This document shows positions 41,078 to 50,090 of a stretch of 64,000 nucleotides of DNA, in pieces. This DNA is from Gottschalkia acidurici 9a. GTDB taxonomy: Bacteria; Bacillota; Clostridia; Tissierellales; Gottschalkiaceae. Made by a program: the position numbers and the translations under genes. How positions within the stretch are numbered: the stretch's first letter is position 1; each line of letters opens with the position of its first letter. The stretch is taken from assembly GCF_000299355.1 (NCBI RefSeq), contig NC_018664.1:2464380-2528379 (forward strand), written 5' to 3'. Below the pieces are notes generated by a model that saw only the letters and a program-made list of their open reading frames with translations, did no database searches and was not told the DNA's origin.

Positions 41078-41902
41078 CTATTCTTCTGTTAATTCCTTCT
41101 TTGTTTTTAAAACTATTTCACCTTTTTGCTCATTAATTTCTTTTAAGATCAAAAGCGACTCAAATTCATCTACAAGTTTCTTTTTAGGTTCCTCTGTAGA
41201 CATAAAGACACCTATGCCCTCTACTTCAGCTTTAAACTCCTTCATCATATCTATAATACCTTTGGCAGTTCCACCGGCTTTCATAAAGTCATCTATTATT
41301 AATACTCTAGCCCCTTCTTTCATAGATTTTCTTGAAAGGGACATTGTTTGTATCTTCCCTGTAGACCCAGATATATAGTTTATACTTACAGTAGGTCCTT
41401 CTGTAATTCTCGCATCTTTTCTTATTATAACTAGTGGTACGTTTAAAGTCTTAGCAGTCATTAGTGCTATTGGAATACCTTTGGTTTCAATAGTAACTAC
41501 ATATTCTATATTTTTATCTGCAAATTTTGATGCAAATATTGTCCCGATTTTACTAGATATGTCTGGTGAATATAATATATCCATAACGAATATGAATCCA
41601 CCAGGTATAACTCTACTTTCGTCTGATATTCTATGGCATAGTTTTTTTAAAAACTCTTCAGAAGATTCACTTGGTACGTTATATACAAATCTTACTCCTC
41701 CACCAGCGCCAGCAATAGTTTCCACATACCCTATACTAAGTTTATCTACTAATTCCTTTACCGTAACAATGTCACCACTTATAGTAGTCTTAGATGAATT
41801 GAATTTTTCTACAAAATAATTATATGTGAATATACTATTAGGATTATTAGTAAGTATATATAGTATTGCACCTATCCTCTCGTTTTTCTTGAATTTATCC
41901 AT
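41078..41902 (-). CDS. purR: Purine operon repressor PurR
   Basis: Gram-positive PurR represses purine synthesis genes and is released by PRPP. The 274 residues comprise an N-terminal winged helix (about 1-75; [27 protein letters not shown]) and a phosphoribosyltransferase-like effector domain with the PRPP motif [16 protein letters not shown] and GAGGGVRFV. The ATG start follows AAGGAGG. It is divergent from murC and heads the long leftward cluster containing prs and hpt. Confidence 0.96.
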   Translation of the reverse strand: MDKFKKNERIGAILYILTNNPNSIFTYNYFVEKFNSSKTTISGDIVTVKELVDKLSIGYVETIAGAGGGVRFVYNVPSESSEEFLKKLCHRISDESRVIPGGFIFVMDILYSPDISSKIGTIFASKFADKNIEYVVTIETKGIPIALMTAKTLNVPLVIIRKDARITEGPTVSINYISGSTGKIQTMSLSRKSMKEGARVLIIDDFMKAGGTAKGIIDMMKEFKAEVEGIGVFMSTEEPKKKLVDEFESLLILKEINEQKGEIVLKTKKELTEE

Positions 41903-41943
41903 TAAGTTCCTCCTTAATGTGCTTTTTAGTTAATTATATTATA

Positions 41944-41972
41944 ATTTTATTCACTATTTATAAAATATTCAA
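41944..41972 (-). promoter_or_regulatory. Putative purR promoter
   Basis: On the minus strand TTGAAT (41972-41967), 17 nt, TAAAAT (41949-41944), ~40 bp before purR. Confidence 0.5.
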
Positions 41973-42012
41973 TAGCACTATATATATTTTGTTTATTTTA
42001 TTACCATGGTTA

Positions 42013-42021
42013 TGATATAAT
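42013..42021 (+). promoter_or_regulatory. Extended -10 promoter of murC
   Basis: TGATATAAT is an extended -10 element (TGnTATAAT); the -35 region is poor. It lies ~80 bp before murC. Confidence 0.5.
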
Positions 42022-42102
42022 CTTCACTGTATTGATTAGAACTTTATAATACATTATTGATATAGATAAAAAACTTTGCTAATTTCTTGGAGGTAATTAA
42101 AT

Positions 42103-43491
42103 ATGATTTCGTTTGATATAAATAAAGACAGCTTTTCTCGTGTTCACTTCATAGGTATAGGTGGAATAAGCATGAGTGCCTTAGCTGAAATTCTGATTAA
42201 AGAAGGATTTGAAGTTTCTGGTTCTGACTCAAAAGACTCCCCTATCATTAACAAACTAAGAGACAAAGGTGCTACTATATACATAGGTCATGAATCTAAT
42301 AATATAAAAGACGGCTTAGACTTGGTTGTATTTACTGATGCTATAAGTAAAGATAACCCAGAATATTTAGAAGCCTTAAATAAAAAAATTCTTACTGTAG
42401 ATAGAGGTAACTTCTTAGGACAGCTTATGAAAAAATATAAAGATTCTATAGCTGTATCTGGTACTCATGGTAAAACTACCACAACTGGCATGTTATCTAC
42501 TATATTACATTCTTCTCACCTTGATCCTACTATATTATTAGGTGGAGAACTTGACTGTATAAATGGAAACGTTAGAATAGGTAAGGATAATTTAATCTTA
42601 ACTGAAGCCTGTGAATATAAAGGAAATATATTAAAGTTCCACTCTACTATTGGAGTTATTCTAAACGTTGAGGCTGATCATTTAGATTATTATAACAGTA
42701 TTGATGAAATAATAGACACTTTTAGTGGATTTGTTAAATTAATTCCTAGAGATGGTCATGTAATTATCAATAATGATGATGAAAATGCAATAAAGTCTGT
42801 AAGTGATGCTGTATGTAACGTAGTAACTTTCGGTATAGACAAAGATAGTACTTACAAAGCTAATAATGTATCTTTTGATCAAAGTGGTCATTCTTATTTT
42901 TCACTAACTATAGACAACAATGAGTCATATGATGTTGTTTTAAGTGTAACAGGTATTCATAATGTTTATAATTCTCTAGGTGCTATAGCAGCTGCTCATA
43001 TTTCTGGTCTAGATATTAAGGAAGTTATTGAAAAAATAAAAGATTATAAAGGCACTCATAGAAGACTTGAATACAAGGGATACTTTGATGGCGTAAGAGT
43101 AATAGACGACTATGCACATCATCCAACTGAAATTATGGCTACACTAAAAGCTGTTCGTAATCTTGAATTTAAGAAAACTTGGTGTATTTTCCAACCACAC
43201 ACATATACTCGAACTAAGTCACTTTTGAATGAATTTAGCGATGCTTTCTTCGATGCCGATAAGGTTATTATAGCTAATATATATGCAGCTCGCGAAAAAG
43301 ATAATGGTGAAATACACTCTAAAGATTTAGTTAAAATGTTAAAAGAAAAAAATGTAGATGCATATCATTTTGATACATTTGATGAAATTGTTGAGTTTAT
43401 TAGTAAAAATGTGTCTGAAGGTGATCTGGTACTTACTATGGGTGCCGGAGATGTATATAAAATTGGAGAAATTCTACTAGATAGAAATTAA
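42103..43491 (+). CDS. murC: UDP-N-acetylmuramate-L-alanine ligase
   Basis: It adds L-Ala to UDP-MurNAc with ATP, the first amino acid of the peptidoglycan stem. The 462 residues show FIGIGGISMSALAEIL (UDP-substrate binding), SGTHGKTTTTGML (ATP P-loop), EACEYKGNILKF, and the C-terminal DDYAHHPTEIMATL and QPHTYTRTK motifs. The ATG start has GGAGG at the right distance. It is divergent from purR and stands alone, with its own terminator. Confidence 0.97.
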   Translation: MISFDINKDSFSRVHFIGIGGISMSALAEILIKEGFEVSGSDSKDSPIINKLRDKGATIYIGHESNNIKDGLDLVVFTDAISKDNPEYLEALNKKILTVDRGNFLGQLMKKYKDSIAVSGTHGKTTTTGMLSTILHSSHLDPTILLGGELDCINGNVRIGKDNLILTEACEYKGNILKFHSTIGVILNVEADHLDYYNSIDEIIDTFSGFVKLIPRDGHVIINNDDENAIKSVSDAVCNVVTFGIDKDSTYKANNVSFDQSGHSYFSLTIDNNESYDVVLSVTGIHNVYNSLGAIAAAHISGLDIKEVIEKIKDYKGTHRRLEYKGYFDGVRVIDDYAHHPTEIMATLKAVRNLEFKKTWCIFQPHTYTRTKSLLNEFSDAFFDADKVIIANIYAAREKDNGEIHSKDLVKMLKEKNVDAYHFDTFDEIVEFISKNVSEGDLVLTMGAGDVYKIGEILLDRN

Positions 43492-43514
43492 CTTCATAAC
43501 GATATAATTTTAAG

Positions 43515-43572
43515 AACACTCTTTTCTAATTTGAATTGTTAATCAATTCTTTTAAAAAAGGGTGTTTTTTAT
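43515..43572 (+). terminator. Intrinsic terminator after murC
   Basis: AACACTC...GGGTGTT outer stem with an inner GAATTG/CAATTC stem, then TTTTTTATTT on the plus strand. Confidence 0.75.
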
Positions 43573-43589
43573 TTATAAAAATACATTTT

Positions 43590-43636
43590 ACCACTATATT
43601 CTTTAGAAATAATAACTTTTTAAAGAATATAGTGGT
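43590..43636. repeat. 16-bp perfect inverted repeat between murC and the hydroxylase operon
   Basis: ACCACTATATTCTTTA (43590-43605) and its exact complement (43621-43636) flank a 15-nt loop. There is no long T run on either side, so it is not an obvious terminator. It may be an RNA hairpin or an operator. Confidence 0.7.
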
Positions 43637-43678
43637 ATAAAATCTATATACGGGGTAAAGTTTAATTCTTTAAAAAAA

Positions 43679-43707
43679 TTGTATATTGATAGTTAATTTG
43701 GTATAAT
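43679..43707 (+). promoter_or_regulatory. Putative promoter of the molybdenum hydroxylase operon
   Basis: TTGTAT, 17 nt, TATAAT on the plus strand. It leaves a ~220-nt leader before the first gene, holding small hairpins but no riboswitch I recognise. Confidence 0.45.
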
Positions 43708-43929
43708 TGAGTTTCAAAACATTTCTACACATTTCCTTGTAGTTTTTTGTAAAACTTACGTATAAAAGGGCTTTGTGTGAGTGTTTTTTATTTTATCAGT
43801 GCTAATACATTGAACCATTTTTCTCCTACACTAAAGTAACTTATATAATATTTAATGTTTTATCGTTCCTTCGGGAATAGTTTGTTTGAAACTAGACAAT
43901 AGCAAATTCAAAAAGGGGAGTGATGCTTA

Positions 43930-44724
43930 GTGTCGTTTATTACTATTGGGGAATATAAAAAGCCTAAAAATGCTAAAGAGGCGTACGATCTTTTAACATC
44001 TAAAAAAAATTCATTATTAATAGGTGGTGGAACATATATCCATCTTGGTTCAAGACATGTAAGTTTAGCTATTGATTTATCCGATGCAGATATGGAATAC
44101 ATAAGGGAAACAGATACTACAATCGAGATTGGTGCTATGACCACTTTTAGGGAAATTGAAACAAATCAAATCTTAAGTAAATACTTTGATAATCTATTAT
44201 CTCATTCAGTTAAGAACATTATAGGTGTTCAGTTTAGAAATATGGTAACTGTAGGAGCTACTGTTTTTTCTAAATATGGATTTTCAGATTTCATTACGGC
44301 TCTTAGAGTTTTAGATACTAAGGTTGTGCTCTATAATGCTGGTGAAATGACTATTGATGAGTTTATTGATTCTGGTAGAAAAAAAGATCTTCTTGAAAAA
44401 ATTATAATAAAAAAGGAAAATCTAAGAGCTTCTTTTCAAATGATGAGAAACTCTATGGCAGACTATGCAATTCTTAATGCTGCAGTTTCTAAAGGAGACA
44501 CTGGCTTTAAAATAGTCGTAGGCGCTAGACCTGGGATTGCAGTATTTGCTAACAAAGCAATGGAATATATAAATTCTAATGAGATTAGTGAAGAAACAGT
44601 ATCTAAGGCATCCCAAATTGCTTCTGAGGAACTTGCATTTGGAACTAATGGCCTAGGTTCAAAAGAATACAGAACTCATCTTGCTTCTGCACTTGTAAAA
44701 TCTGCACTACTGGAGGTAATATGA
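43930..44724 (+). CDS. Molybdenum hydroxylase FAD-binding subunit (xanthine dehydrogenase family)
   Basis: The 264-residue protein carries FAD and passes electrons from the Fe-S subunit to NAD+ or another acceptor. The FAD-binding PCMH fold shows SLLIGGGTYIHLG (phosphate loop) and RNMVTVGATVF, followed by a CO-dehydrogenase-flavoprotein C-terminal domain. The start is GTG with AGGGGAGTG upstream. It is the first of three genes and its stop overlaps the next start as ATGA, so the operon is tightly coupled. Substrate (xanthine, hypoxanthine, nicotinate or another heterocycle) cannot be told from this subunit. Confidence 0.9.
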   Translation: MSFITIGEYKKPKNAKEAYDLLTSKKNSLLIGGGTYIHLGSRHVSLAIDLSDADMEYIRETDTTIEIGAMTTFREIETNQILSKYFDNLLSHSVKNIIGVQFRNMVTVGATVFSKYGFSDFITALRVLDTKVVLYNAGEMTIDEFIDSGRKKDLLEKIIIKKENLRASFQMMRNSMADYAILNAAVSKGDTGFKIVVGARPGIAVFANKAMEYINSNEISEETVSKASQIASEELAFGTNGLGSKEYRTHLASALVKSALLEVI

Positions 44725-45176
44725 TGCAAATAAAAATTAATGTAAACGGAGAAAATAAAACTGTCGAAATCAAGCCTCATGAATATATTTTAGACACATT
44801 AAGGGGTTTAGGGTACTATAGTGTAAGACGTGGCTGTGATACTACTTCATGTGGTTTATGTACTATTTTAGTAGACAAAAAACCTATACTTTCATGCTCA
44901 ACTTTTGCGGCTAAGTGTGATGGTCATAGTATAACAACCGTAGAAGGTACTGGTGATGAGGGAAAAAGATTAGCTAAGTATATAGTTGAAGAAGGTGTAG
45001 ATCAGTGTGGATACTGTAGTCCAGGATTTATTCTTACTGTTCTATCAATGAAGGATGAACTTACAAATCCAACAGATGATGAAATAAAGCATTATTTAAA
45101 TAATAATCTTTGTAGATGCACAGGATATGAAGGACAACTAAGAGCAATTAGAAAGTTTCTAAAGGAGGCGCAATAA
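44721..45176 (+). CDS. Molybdenum hydroxylase [2Fe-2S] subunit
   Basis: The 151-residue protein carries two [2Fe-2S] clusters. The N-terminal plant-type ferredoxin domain has RRGCDTTSCGLCTILVDKKPILSC. The C-terminal helical domain has QCGYCSPGFIL and LCRCTGYEGQ. It shuttles electrons from the molybdenum centre to FAD. It is preceded by TGGAGG and overlaps both neighbours by a few bases (ATGA before, TAATG after). Confidence 0.95.
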   Translation: MMQIKINVNGENKTVEIKPHEYILDTLRGLGYYSVRRGCDTTSCGLCTILVDKKPILSCSTFAAKCDGHSITTVEGTGDEGKRLAKYIVEEGVDQCGYCSPGFILTVLSMKDELTNPTDDEIKHYLNNNLCRCTGYEGQLRAIRKFLKEAQ

Positions 45177-47479
45177 TGAAAGAAGTAACTAGAAGTATTC
45201 CAAAAGTTGATGGTATGGGACTTATTCTTGGAAAACCTGTATATACAGATGACTTAGCTCCTAGAGATTCTCTTATTGTAAAAATACTAAGAAGTCCTCA
45301 CGCATTTGCAAAAATAAAGTCTGTTAATAAAGAAACAGCACTGAAAGTACCTGGTATAGAATGTATATTAACTTATGAGGATATGCCAAAGACTAGATTT
45401 ACAAGAGCAGCACAAGCCTATCCTGAAACATCACCACAAGATACTCTTATTTTAGATCAGTATGTTAGATATGTTGGAGATGATGTTGCCATAATAGCTG
45501 CAACAAGTGAAGAATCAGCAAAAAAAGCAATGAAACTTATTAAAGTTGATTATGAAATTCTTGAACCTCTACTTGACATTGAAGAATCTGAAGGAAGTCA
45601 TATAATGGTACACCCTGAGGATGATACTATATGTCTTGTAGATTCTGTTGAGTATGACCGTGAAAATAACATTGTTTGTAGACATGCCTTTGATTATGGT
45701 AATCTTGATAAGGCTCTAAGCGAAAGTGATCTTGTTGTTGAAAGAACATACTACACTCAGGCAGCTCATCAAGGATTCATGGAAACGTACAGAAGTGCAT
45801 CTTATTTAGACCATTATGGCAGACTTGTTGTAATAAGTTCAACTCAAGTACCTTTCCATGCTAGACGCTCTCTTTCTAAGGCATTAGGCATTCCTTTAGG
45901 TAAAATAAGAGTAATAAAGCCAAGAGTTGGTGGAGGATACGGTGGAAAACAATCTGTAGTTACAGAGTATTATCCAGCGTTAGTTACTCTTAAAACAGGA
46001 AAACCTGCAAAGCTTGTTTTAACAAGACAAGAAACATTTGAAGCTGGACTTCCAAGAGTTCCTATGAGAATCGATGTTACAGTAGGAGCTAATAATGATG
46101 GTAGAATAACTGCTATTGATCTCAATGCAATCGGTGGCTCTGGTGGATATGGTCAACACTCTAACTCTATATTGTTTGCAACAGCAATTAAAGTAGTTAA
46201 TCTCTACAACAAAGTAGATGCAGCAAAATGTAGATGTACTGGAGTTTATACAAATACGGTTCCAACAGGGGCTTTTAGAGGATTTGGGGCTACTCAAGGA
46301 ACTTTTGCACTTGAGAGTACAATAAACGAGATTGCCGATATGTTAGATATTGATCCTACTGAAATTCGTAAAAAGAATATGGTTAATCAAGGTGAGACTG
46401 TAATTAGGTTTGATTGTAAAGGCATTAAAAATACAGGTCCAATTGAAGTTAGAGAAAGTTGTGGCCTTAAATATTGTATTCAAAGAGGTAAGGAATTAAT
46501 AGGTTGGGACGAAAACTTCCCAGGAGAACAGATTGCACCTAACAAATTCCGTGGATTTGGAATGGCTATATCTAAGCAGGGATCTGGAGTACCTTTTCAA
46601 GATATGGCATCAGCTTCTATAAAATTTGTTGAAGATGGTTCTTTCATATTACTAGTTGGAGCTGCCGATATAGGTCAAGGTAGTGATACTGTGTTATCTC
46701 AAATATGTGCTGAAACATTAGGGGTTAAAGTAGATAGTATATCTATAGTGTCTTCAGATACAGATACTACACCATTTGACAGTGGAGCCTATGCATCAAG
46801 TACGACTTATGTAACAGGTAATGCAGTAAAGCAAACAGCGGAAAAAATGAAAGATATGATATTTGAAGAAGCTGCGAGAATTCTTAATGTCTCAAAATCT
46901 TCTATTAGATTTGATGGCAAAAATATAACTGTTTGTGCTAGCACTGCCAGTATGACTCTGGAAGAACTCGGAAAATCGCTTACATATGCTCAAAAAGAAC
47001 TAATTGCAAGTGATTCGTATTTATGCCGTACTTCTCCAGCACCATATTTAGCTGCATTTGCAGAAGTAGAAGTTAACACTGATACAGGAAAGGTCTTTGT
47101 TAACAACTTTATAACTGTTATTGATATTGGAACTCCTATAAATCCTGCTCTTGCTAAAGTACAAGTTGAAAGTGGTATTATGCACGGAATAGGTATGGCT
47201 TTACATGAGGAAGTTAGAATGAGCAAGCAAGGTAAAATGCAAACCAATACATTCATGACATATAAAATTCCTACAAGAGAGGATGTTGGTAATATAATTG
47301 TTGAGTTTGATAATAGTTATGAACCTTCAGGACCATATGGAGCAAAATCAGTTGGAGAAATTGGAATAAATACCTCAGCACCTGCAATACGAGAAGCTAT
47401 ATATAACGCTATAGGTATTAGACTAAACACCTTACCTATGACACCTGAGAAAGTACTTATGGCTCTTAAAAATAGATAA
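45176..47479 (+). CDS. Molybdenum hydroxylase catalytic subunit (xanthine dehydrogenase family)
   Basis: The 767-residue subunit binds molybdopterin-cytosine dinucleotide and hydroxylates an N-heterocycle or aldehyde. The a/b hammerhead domain comes first (VDGMGLILGKPVYTDDL). The cofactor-binding domains follow with RVGGGYGGKQ, PTGAFRGFGATQGTFALES and VGAADIGQGSDTVLSQI. The C-terminal SGPYGAKSVGEIGINTSAPAI holds the catalytic glutamate. Genes for cofactor maturation and insertion are not next to it. A terminator follows. Substrate unknown; purines are likeliest for this layout. Confidence 0.92.
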   Translation: MKEVTRSIPKVDGMGLILGKPVYTDDLAPRDSLIVKILRSPHAFAKIKSVNKETALKVPGIECILTYEDMPKTRFTRAAQAYPETSPQDTLILDQYVRYVGDDVAIIAATSEESAKKAMKLIKVDYEILEPLLDIEESEGSHIMVHPEDDTICLVDSVEYDRENNIVCRHAFDYGNLDKALSESDLVVERTYYTQAAHQGFMETYRSASYLDHYGRLVVISSTQVPFHARRSLSKALGIPLGKIRVIKPRVGGGYGGKQSVVTEYYPALVTLKTGKPAKLVLTRQETFEAGLPRVPMRIDVTVGANNDGRITAIDLNAIGGSGGYGQHSNSILFATAIKVVNLYNKVDAAKCRCTGVYTNTVPTGAFRGFGATQGTFALESTINEIADMLDIDPTEIRKKNMVNQGETVIRFDCKGIKNTGPIEVRESCGLKYCIQRGKELIGWDENFPGEQIAPNKFRGFGMAISKQGSGVPFQDMASASIKFVEDGSFILLVGAADIGQGSDTVLSQICAETLGVKVDSISIVSSDTDTTPFDSGAYASSTTYVTGNAVKQTAEKMKDMIFEEAARILNVSKSSIRFDGKNITVCASTASMTLEELGKSLTYAQKELIASDSYLCRTSPAPYLAAFAEVEVNTDTGKVFVNNFITVIDIGTPINPALAKVQVESGIMHGIGMALHEEVRMSKQGKMQTNTFMTYKIPTREDVGNIIVEFDNSYEPSGPYGAKSVGEIGINTSAPAIREAIYNAIGIRLNTLPMTPEKVLMALKNR

Positions 47480-47537
47480 CTTTTCAATCTTAAACAACTA
47501 AATTCATATATAAAGTTTAAATATATTTTCAATTTAA

Positions 47538-47583
47538 AAATAGCCAAAACTTATAGATAAATCTACAAGCTTTGGCTATTTAT
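47538..47583. terminator. Bidirectional terminator between the hydroxylase operon and the LCP gene
   Basis: AAATAGCCAAA pairs with TTTGGCTATTT around an inner TAGAT/ATCTA stem. A- and T-rich flanks serve the two convergent units. Confidence 0.8.
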
Positions 47584-47586
47584 TTT

Positions 47587-48546
47587 TTATTCTTTATTTA
47601 TATCATTTGTTTCGTCTACTTCACCTACACCATAAAGTTGCTTAATAAGTTTTTCAGTTTCCTCTGGGTCATGAATAACATATGATAGTTCAGTCCTACC
47701 GTAGGTTCTGTATTCAGCTAGACCTGGTAAAGTTGTAGCATTTATGTCTTCACTATCTATTCCTATTACTTTACTTCCATAAGATAGTCCATCAGATAAA
47801 CTTACATCTGTTTCTATATACTTAAATCCTGTCTTTATAATGCTAGGTAGTTTTAAACCTATTGCTTTTTTAAAAAATGCCGTCATAAATTGTTGTTGAG
47901 CCTTTACTCTTCCTAAGTCACCATCTAGATATCCCGTACCATCATTATTCTCCCTAAACCTCAAAAATTCCATAGCTTTTTTTCCATTTAGTTTTTGTCT
48001 GCCTTTAGATATACGAATCTTTAACGGTGGTTTATCACGAGGATCATCATATTCCATATTGATAGGTACATCTACTTCTACACCACCCACTAAGTCAACT
48101 ATCCTTTCTACTCCTTTATAATCTATTATTCCATAATGATGTATGGGAACTTTTTCTCCTATTATATCTTGTACTCCATCTATAAGTTCTTCTACACCTT
48201 GACTGCTATATATAGCATTTATCTTTCTGTCAGCTGCTCCATTATATCCTTCTCTATGATAGTAAGTATCCCTAGGAATAGATATTACATCTATCTTTTT
48301 ATTTTCTGTATCAAGGCTACAAAACATTATTGTATCTGTCATACCTTGATTTACTCCTAGTAGTATTCCATTTACTCTTTTGCTTTCTAATATGGCTCTT
48401 TCAAAAGGATCTTTATCGCTTAAATCTGGATCTTGTGTTATGCTTGGTTCTGCATCAAAGATCTTAAAGTATGCAGTTATTCCGCCTATAGCAAATAGAG
48501 ATAAACATACTAAAGAAAATAAAAAAGTTCTTAAAAACCTATTCAT
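47587..48546 (-). CDS. LytR-CpsA-Psr family wall-polymer ligase, copy 1
   Basis: LCP proteins transfer wall teichoic acid or other glycopolymers from lipid carriers to peptidoglycan outside the membrane. One N-terminal membrane helix (about 5-27) leads to the LCP domain. Visible motifs are TDTIMFCSLD, ISIPRDTYYH (conserved Arg and Asp), KINAIYSSQG, VPIHHYGIIDYKGVERIVDLVGGVEVDVP and LNGKKAMEFLRFRENNDGTGYLDGDLGRVKAQQQF. At 319 residues it is closely paralogous to the next gene, with its own promoter. Confidence 0.93.
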   Translation of the reverse strand: MNRFLRTFLFSLVCLSLFAIGGITAYFKIFDAEPSITQDPDLSDKDPFERAILESKRVNGILLGVNQGMTDTIMFCSLDTENKKIDVISIPRDTYYHREGYNGAADRKINAIYSSQGVEELIDGVQDIIGEKVPIHHYGIIDYKGVERIVDLVGGVEVDVPINMEYDDPRDKPPLKIRISKGRQKLNGKKAMEFLRFRENNDGTGYLDGDLGRVKAQQQFMTAFFKKAIGLKLPSIIKTGFKYIETDVSLSDGLSYGSKVIGIDSEDINATTLPGLAEYRTYGRTELSYVIHDPEETEKLIKQLYGVGEVDETNDINKE

Positions 48547-48598
48547 GTACCTTTACCTTCCTTTTCCACATTTTATGAAAACCCTGTTGATTTATGTA

Positions 48599-48627
48599 AT
48601 TATATCACTCTAAATATGTCTTTTCAA
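48599..48627 (-). promoter_or_regulatory. Promoter of LCP copy 1
   Basis: On the minus strand TTGAAA (48627-48622), 17 nt, TATAAT (48604-48599). Confidence 0.65.
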
Positions 48628-48943
48628 TTACTTTTCAAGAAAATAGTGTAAATTAAAAGATACATTTTTAGTGCTAATCATACAAAGTTCCACATAGAAT
48701 AGTTAAAACCGATGTAAAATAAACTTTTAAAACTTTAAAATGAAAAATATCATGTTATAAAGAATAGTGTATAAAGAACAATTAGACTATAGAGATTGGA
48801 TAGAATATCCTACTGATCAGCACTGGACTATAAATAACAAACAGTTTATGTATTGCTGGAGTATTTATCCCAAAGTTAACATTTGTATTTAGTATGAATT
48901 AGCATGGTAAGTAAGAAGAAAATCTTTTTTCAGCCATAAAAAA
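48628..48943. other. Gene-free region between the two LCP genes
   Basis: No intact gene. On the plus strand 48761-48892 is open for 43 codons with a protein-like composition (RIVYKEQLDYRDWIEYP...), closed by stops and without a start or ribosome site. It may be the remnant of a lost gene. Confidence 0.35.
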
Positions 48944-48986
48944 CCTCTTATTATAGTTTTTATTCTATAATAAGAGGCGTTTTTTG
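48938..48986. terminator. Bidirectional terminator after LCP copy 2
   Basis: 13-bp perfect stem CCTCTTATTATAG/CTATAATAAGAGG with T runs on both strands. Confidence 0.88.
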
Positions 48987-48990
48987 TTTT

Positions 48991-49953
48991 TTATATATCA
49001 TCATCTTCAGTCTGTGTTTCATCTACTTCACTTACACCATAAAGTTGCTTGATAAGTTTTTCAGTTTCATCTGGATCATGAATAAAGTATGATGTTGATC
49101 CTATATATCTTGGTTCTCCTGGTAAAGTCGTAGCATTCATATCCTCACTACCTATTCCTATTACTTTACTTCCATAAGATAGTCCATCAGATATATTTAC
49201 ATCAGTTTCTATATATTTAAATCCTGTCTTTATAATATTAGGTAATTTTAATCCTATTGCCTTTTTTAAAAATGCCGTCATAAATTGTTGTTGAGCCTTC
49301 ACTCTACCTAAATCCATGTCTGGATATCCTGTCTTATCATTATTCTGTCTAAACCTCAAAAATTCCATAGCTTTTTTACCATCTAGTACTTGTCTACCTT
49401 TAGATATACGTATTCTTAGTGGTGGTTTATCATAAGGATCATCATATCTCATATTTATAGGTACGTCTACTTCTACACCACCTACCAAGTCAACTATCTT
49501 TTCTACTCCTTTATAGTCTATTATTCCATAATGATGTATAGGCACTTTATCGCCTAGTAAATTTTGTACTCCACCTAAAACTGCATCTATCCCTTGACTA
49601 CTATAAGCTGCATTTATCTTCTTGTCGGCTGCCCCGTTATATCCTTTTCTATGATAAAAAGTATCTCTAGGAATAGATATTATGTCCATCTTTTTATTTT
49701 CAGTATCAAGACTACAAAACATTATTGTATCTGTCATACCTTCATTTACTCCTAGTAGTATTCCATTTACTCTTTTGCTTTCTAATATGGCTCTTTCAAA
49801 AGGATCTTTATCGCTTAAATCTAGCTTGTCCACTTGATCTTGTGGTATGGTTACTTCTGAATCAAATATCTTAAAGTATGCAGTTATTCCACCTATAGCA
49901 AATAGAGAGAAACATACTAAAGAAAATAAAAAAGTTCTTAAAAACCTACTCAT
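48991..49953 (-). CDS. LytR-CpsA-Psr family wall-polymer ligase, copy 2
   Basis: The 320-residue paralogue of copy 1 has the same layout: N-terminal helix, then an LCP domain with TDTIMFCSLD, ISIPRDTFYH, VPIHHYGIIDYKGVEKIVDLVGG and MEFLRFRQNN. Differences gather in the stalk after the helix and at the acidic C terminus (ends TQTEDDDI). Tandem LCP paralogues are common and partly redundant. It has its own promoter and a strong terminator, so the two genes are separate units. Confidence 0.93.
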   Translation of the reverse strand: MSRFLRTFLFSLVCFSLFAIGGITAYFKIFDSEVTIPQDQVDKLDLSDKDPFERAILESKRVNGILLGVNEGMTDTIMFCSLDTENKKMDIISIPRDTFYHRKGYNGAADKKINAAYSSQGIDAVLGGVQNLLGDKVPIHHYGIIDYKGVEKIVDLVGGVEVDVPINMRYDDPYDKPPLRIRISKGRQVLDGKKAMEFLRFRQNNDKTGYPDMDLGRVKAQQQFMTAFLKKAIGLKLPNIIKTGFKYIETDVNISDGLSYGSKVIGIGSEDMNATTLPGEPRYIGSTSYFIHDPDETEKLIKQLYGVSEVDETQTEDDDI

Positions 49954-50006
49954 GTACTTTTACCTTCCTCTTCTGTAGTCTTTATTTTATTTTATTTTTT
50001 ATTATG

Positions 50007-50035
50007 ATTATACCATTATACACATTTCTTTTCAA
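50007..50035 (-). promoter_or_regulatory. Promoter of LCP copy 2
   Basis: On the minus strand TTGAAA (50035-50030), 17 nt, TATAAT (50012-50007). It shares the extended -35 TTGAAAAGA with the copy 1 promoter, consistent with duplication of gene plus promoter. Confidence 0.7.
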
Positions 50036-50040
50036 TTCGT

Positions 50041-50090
50041 CATTAAAAAAAGAAAGATGATTTCTGGTAATTCAGAAATCATCTTTCTTC
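50041..50090 (-). terminator. Intrinsic terminator of the acc operon
   Basis: A 16-bp stem (50051-50066 with 50073-50088; arm AGAAAGATGATTTCTG) overlaps the last codons of accA and is followed on the minus strand by TTTTTTTAATG. Confidence 0.88.

Noticed and set aside
43708-43929. Purine riboswitch before the molybdenum hydroxylase operon
   Set aside because: I looked for the conserved purine aptamer loops and did not find them.
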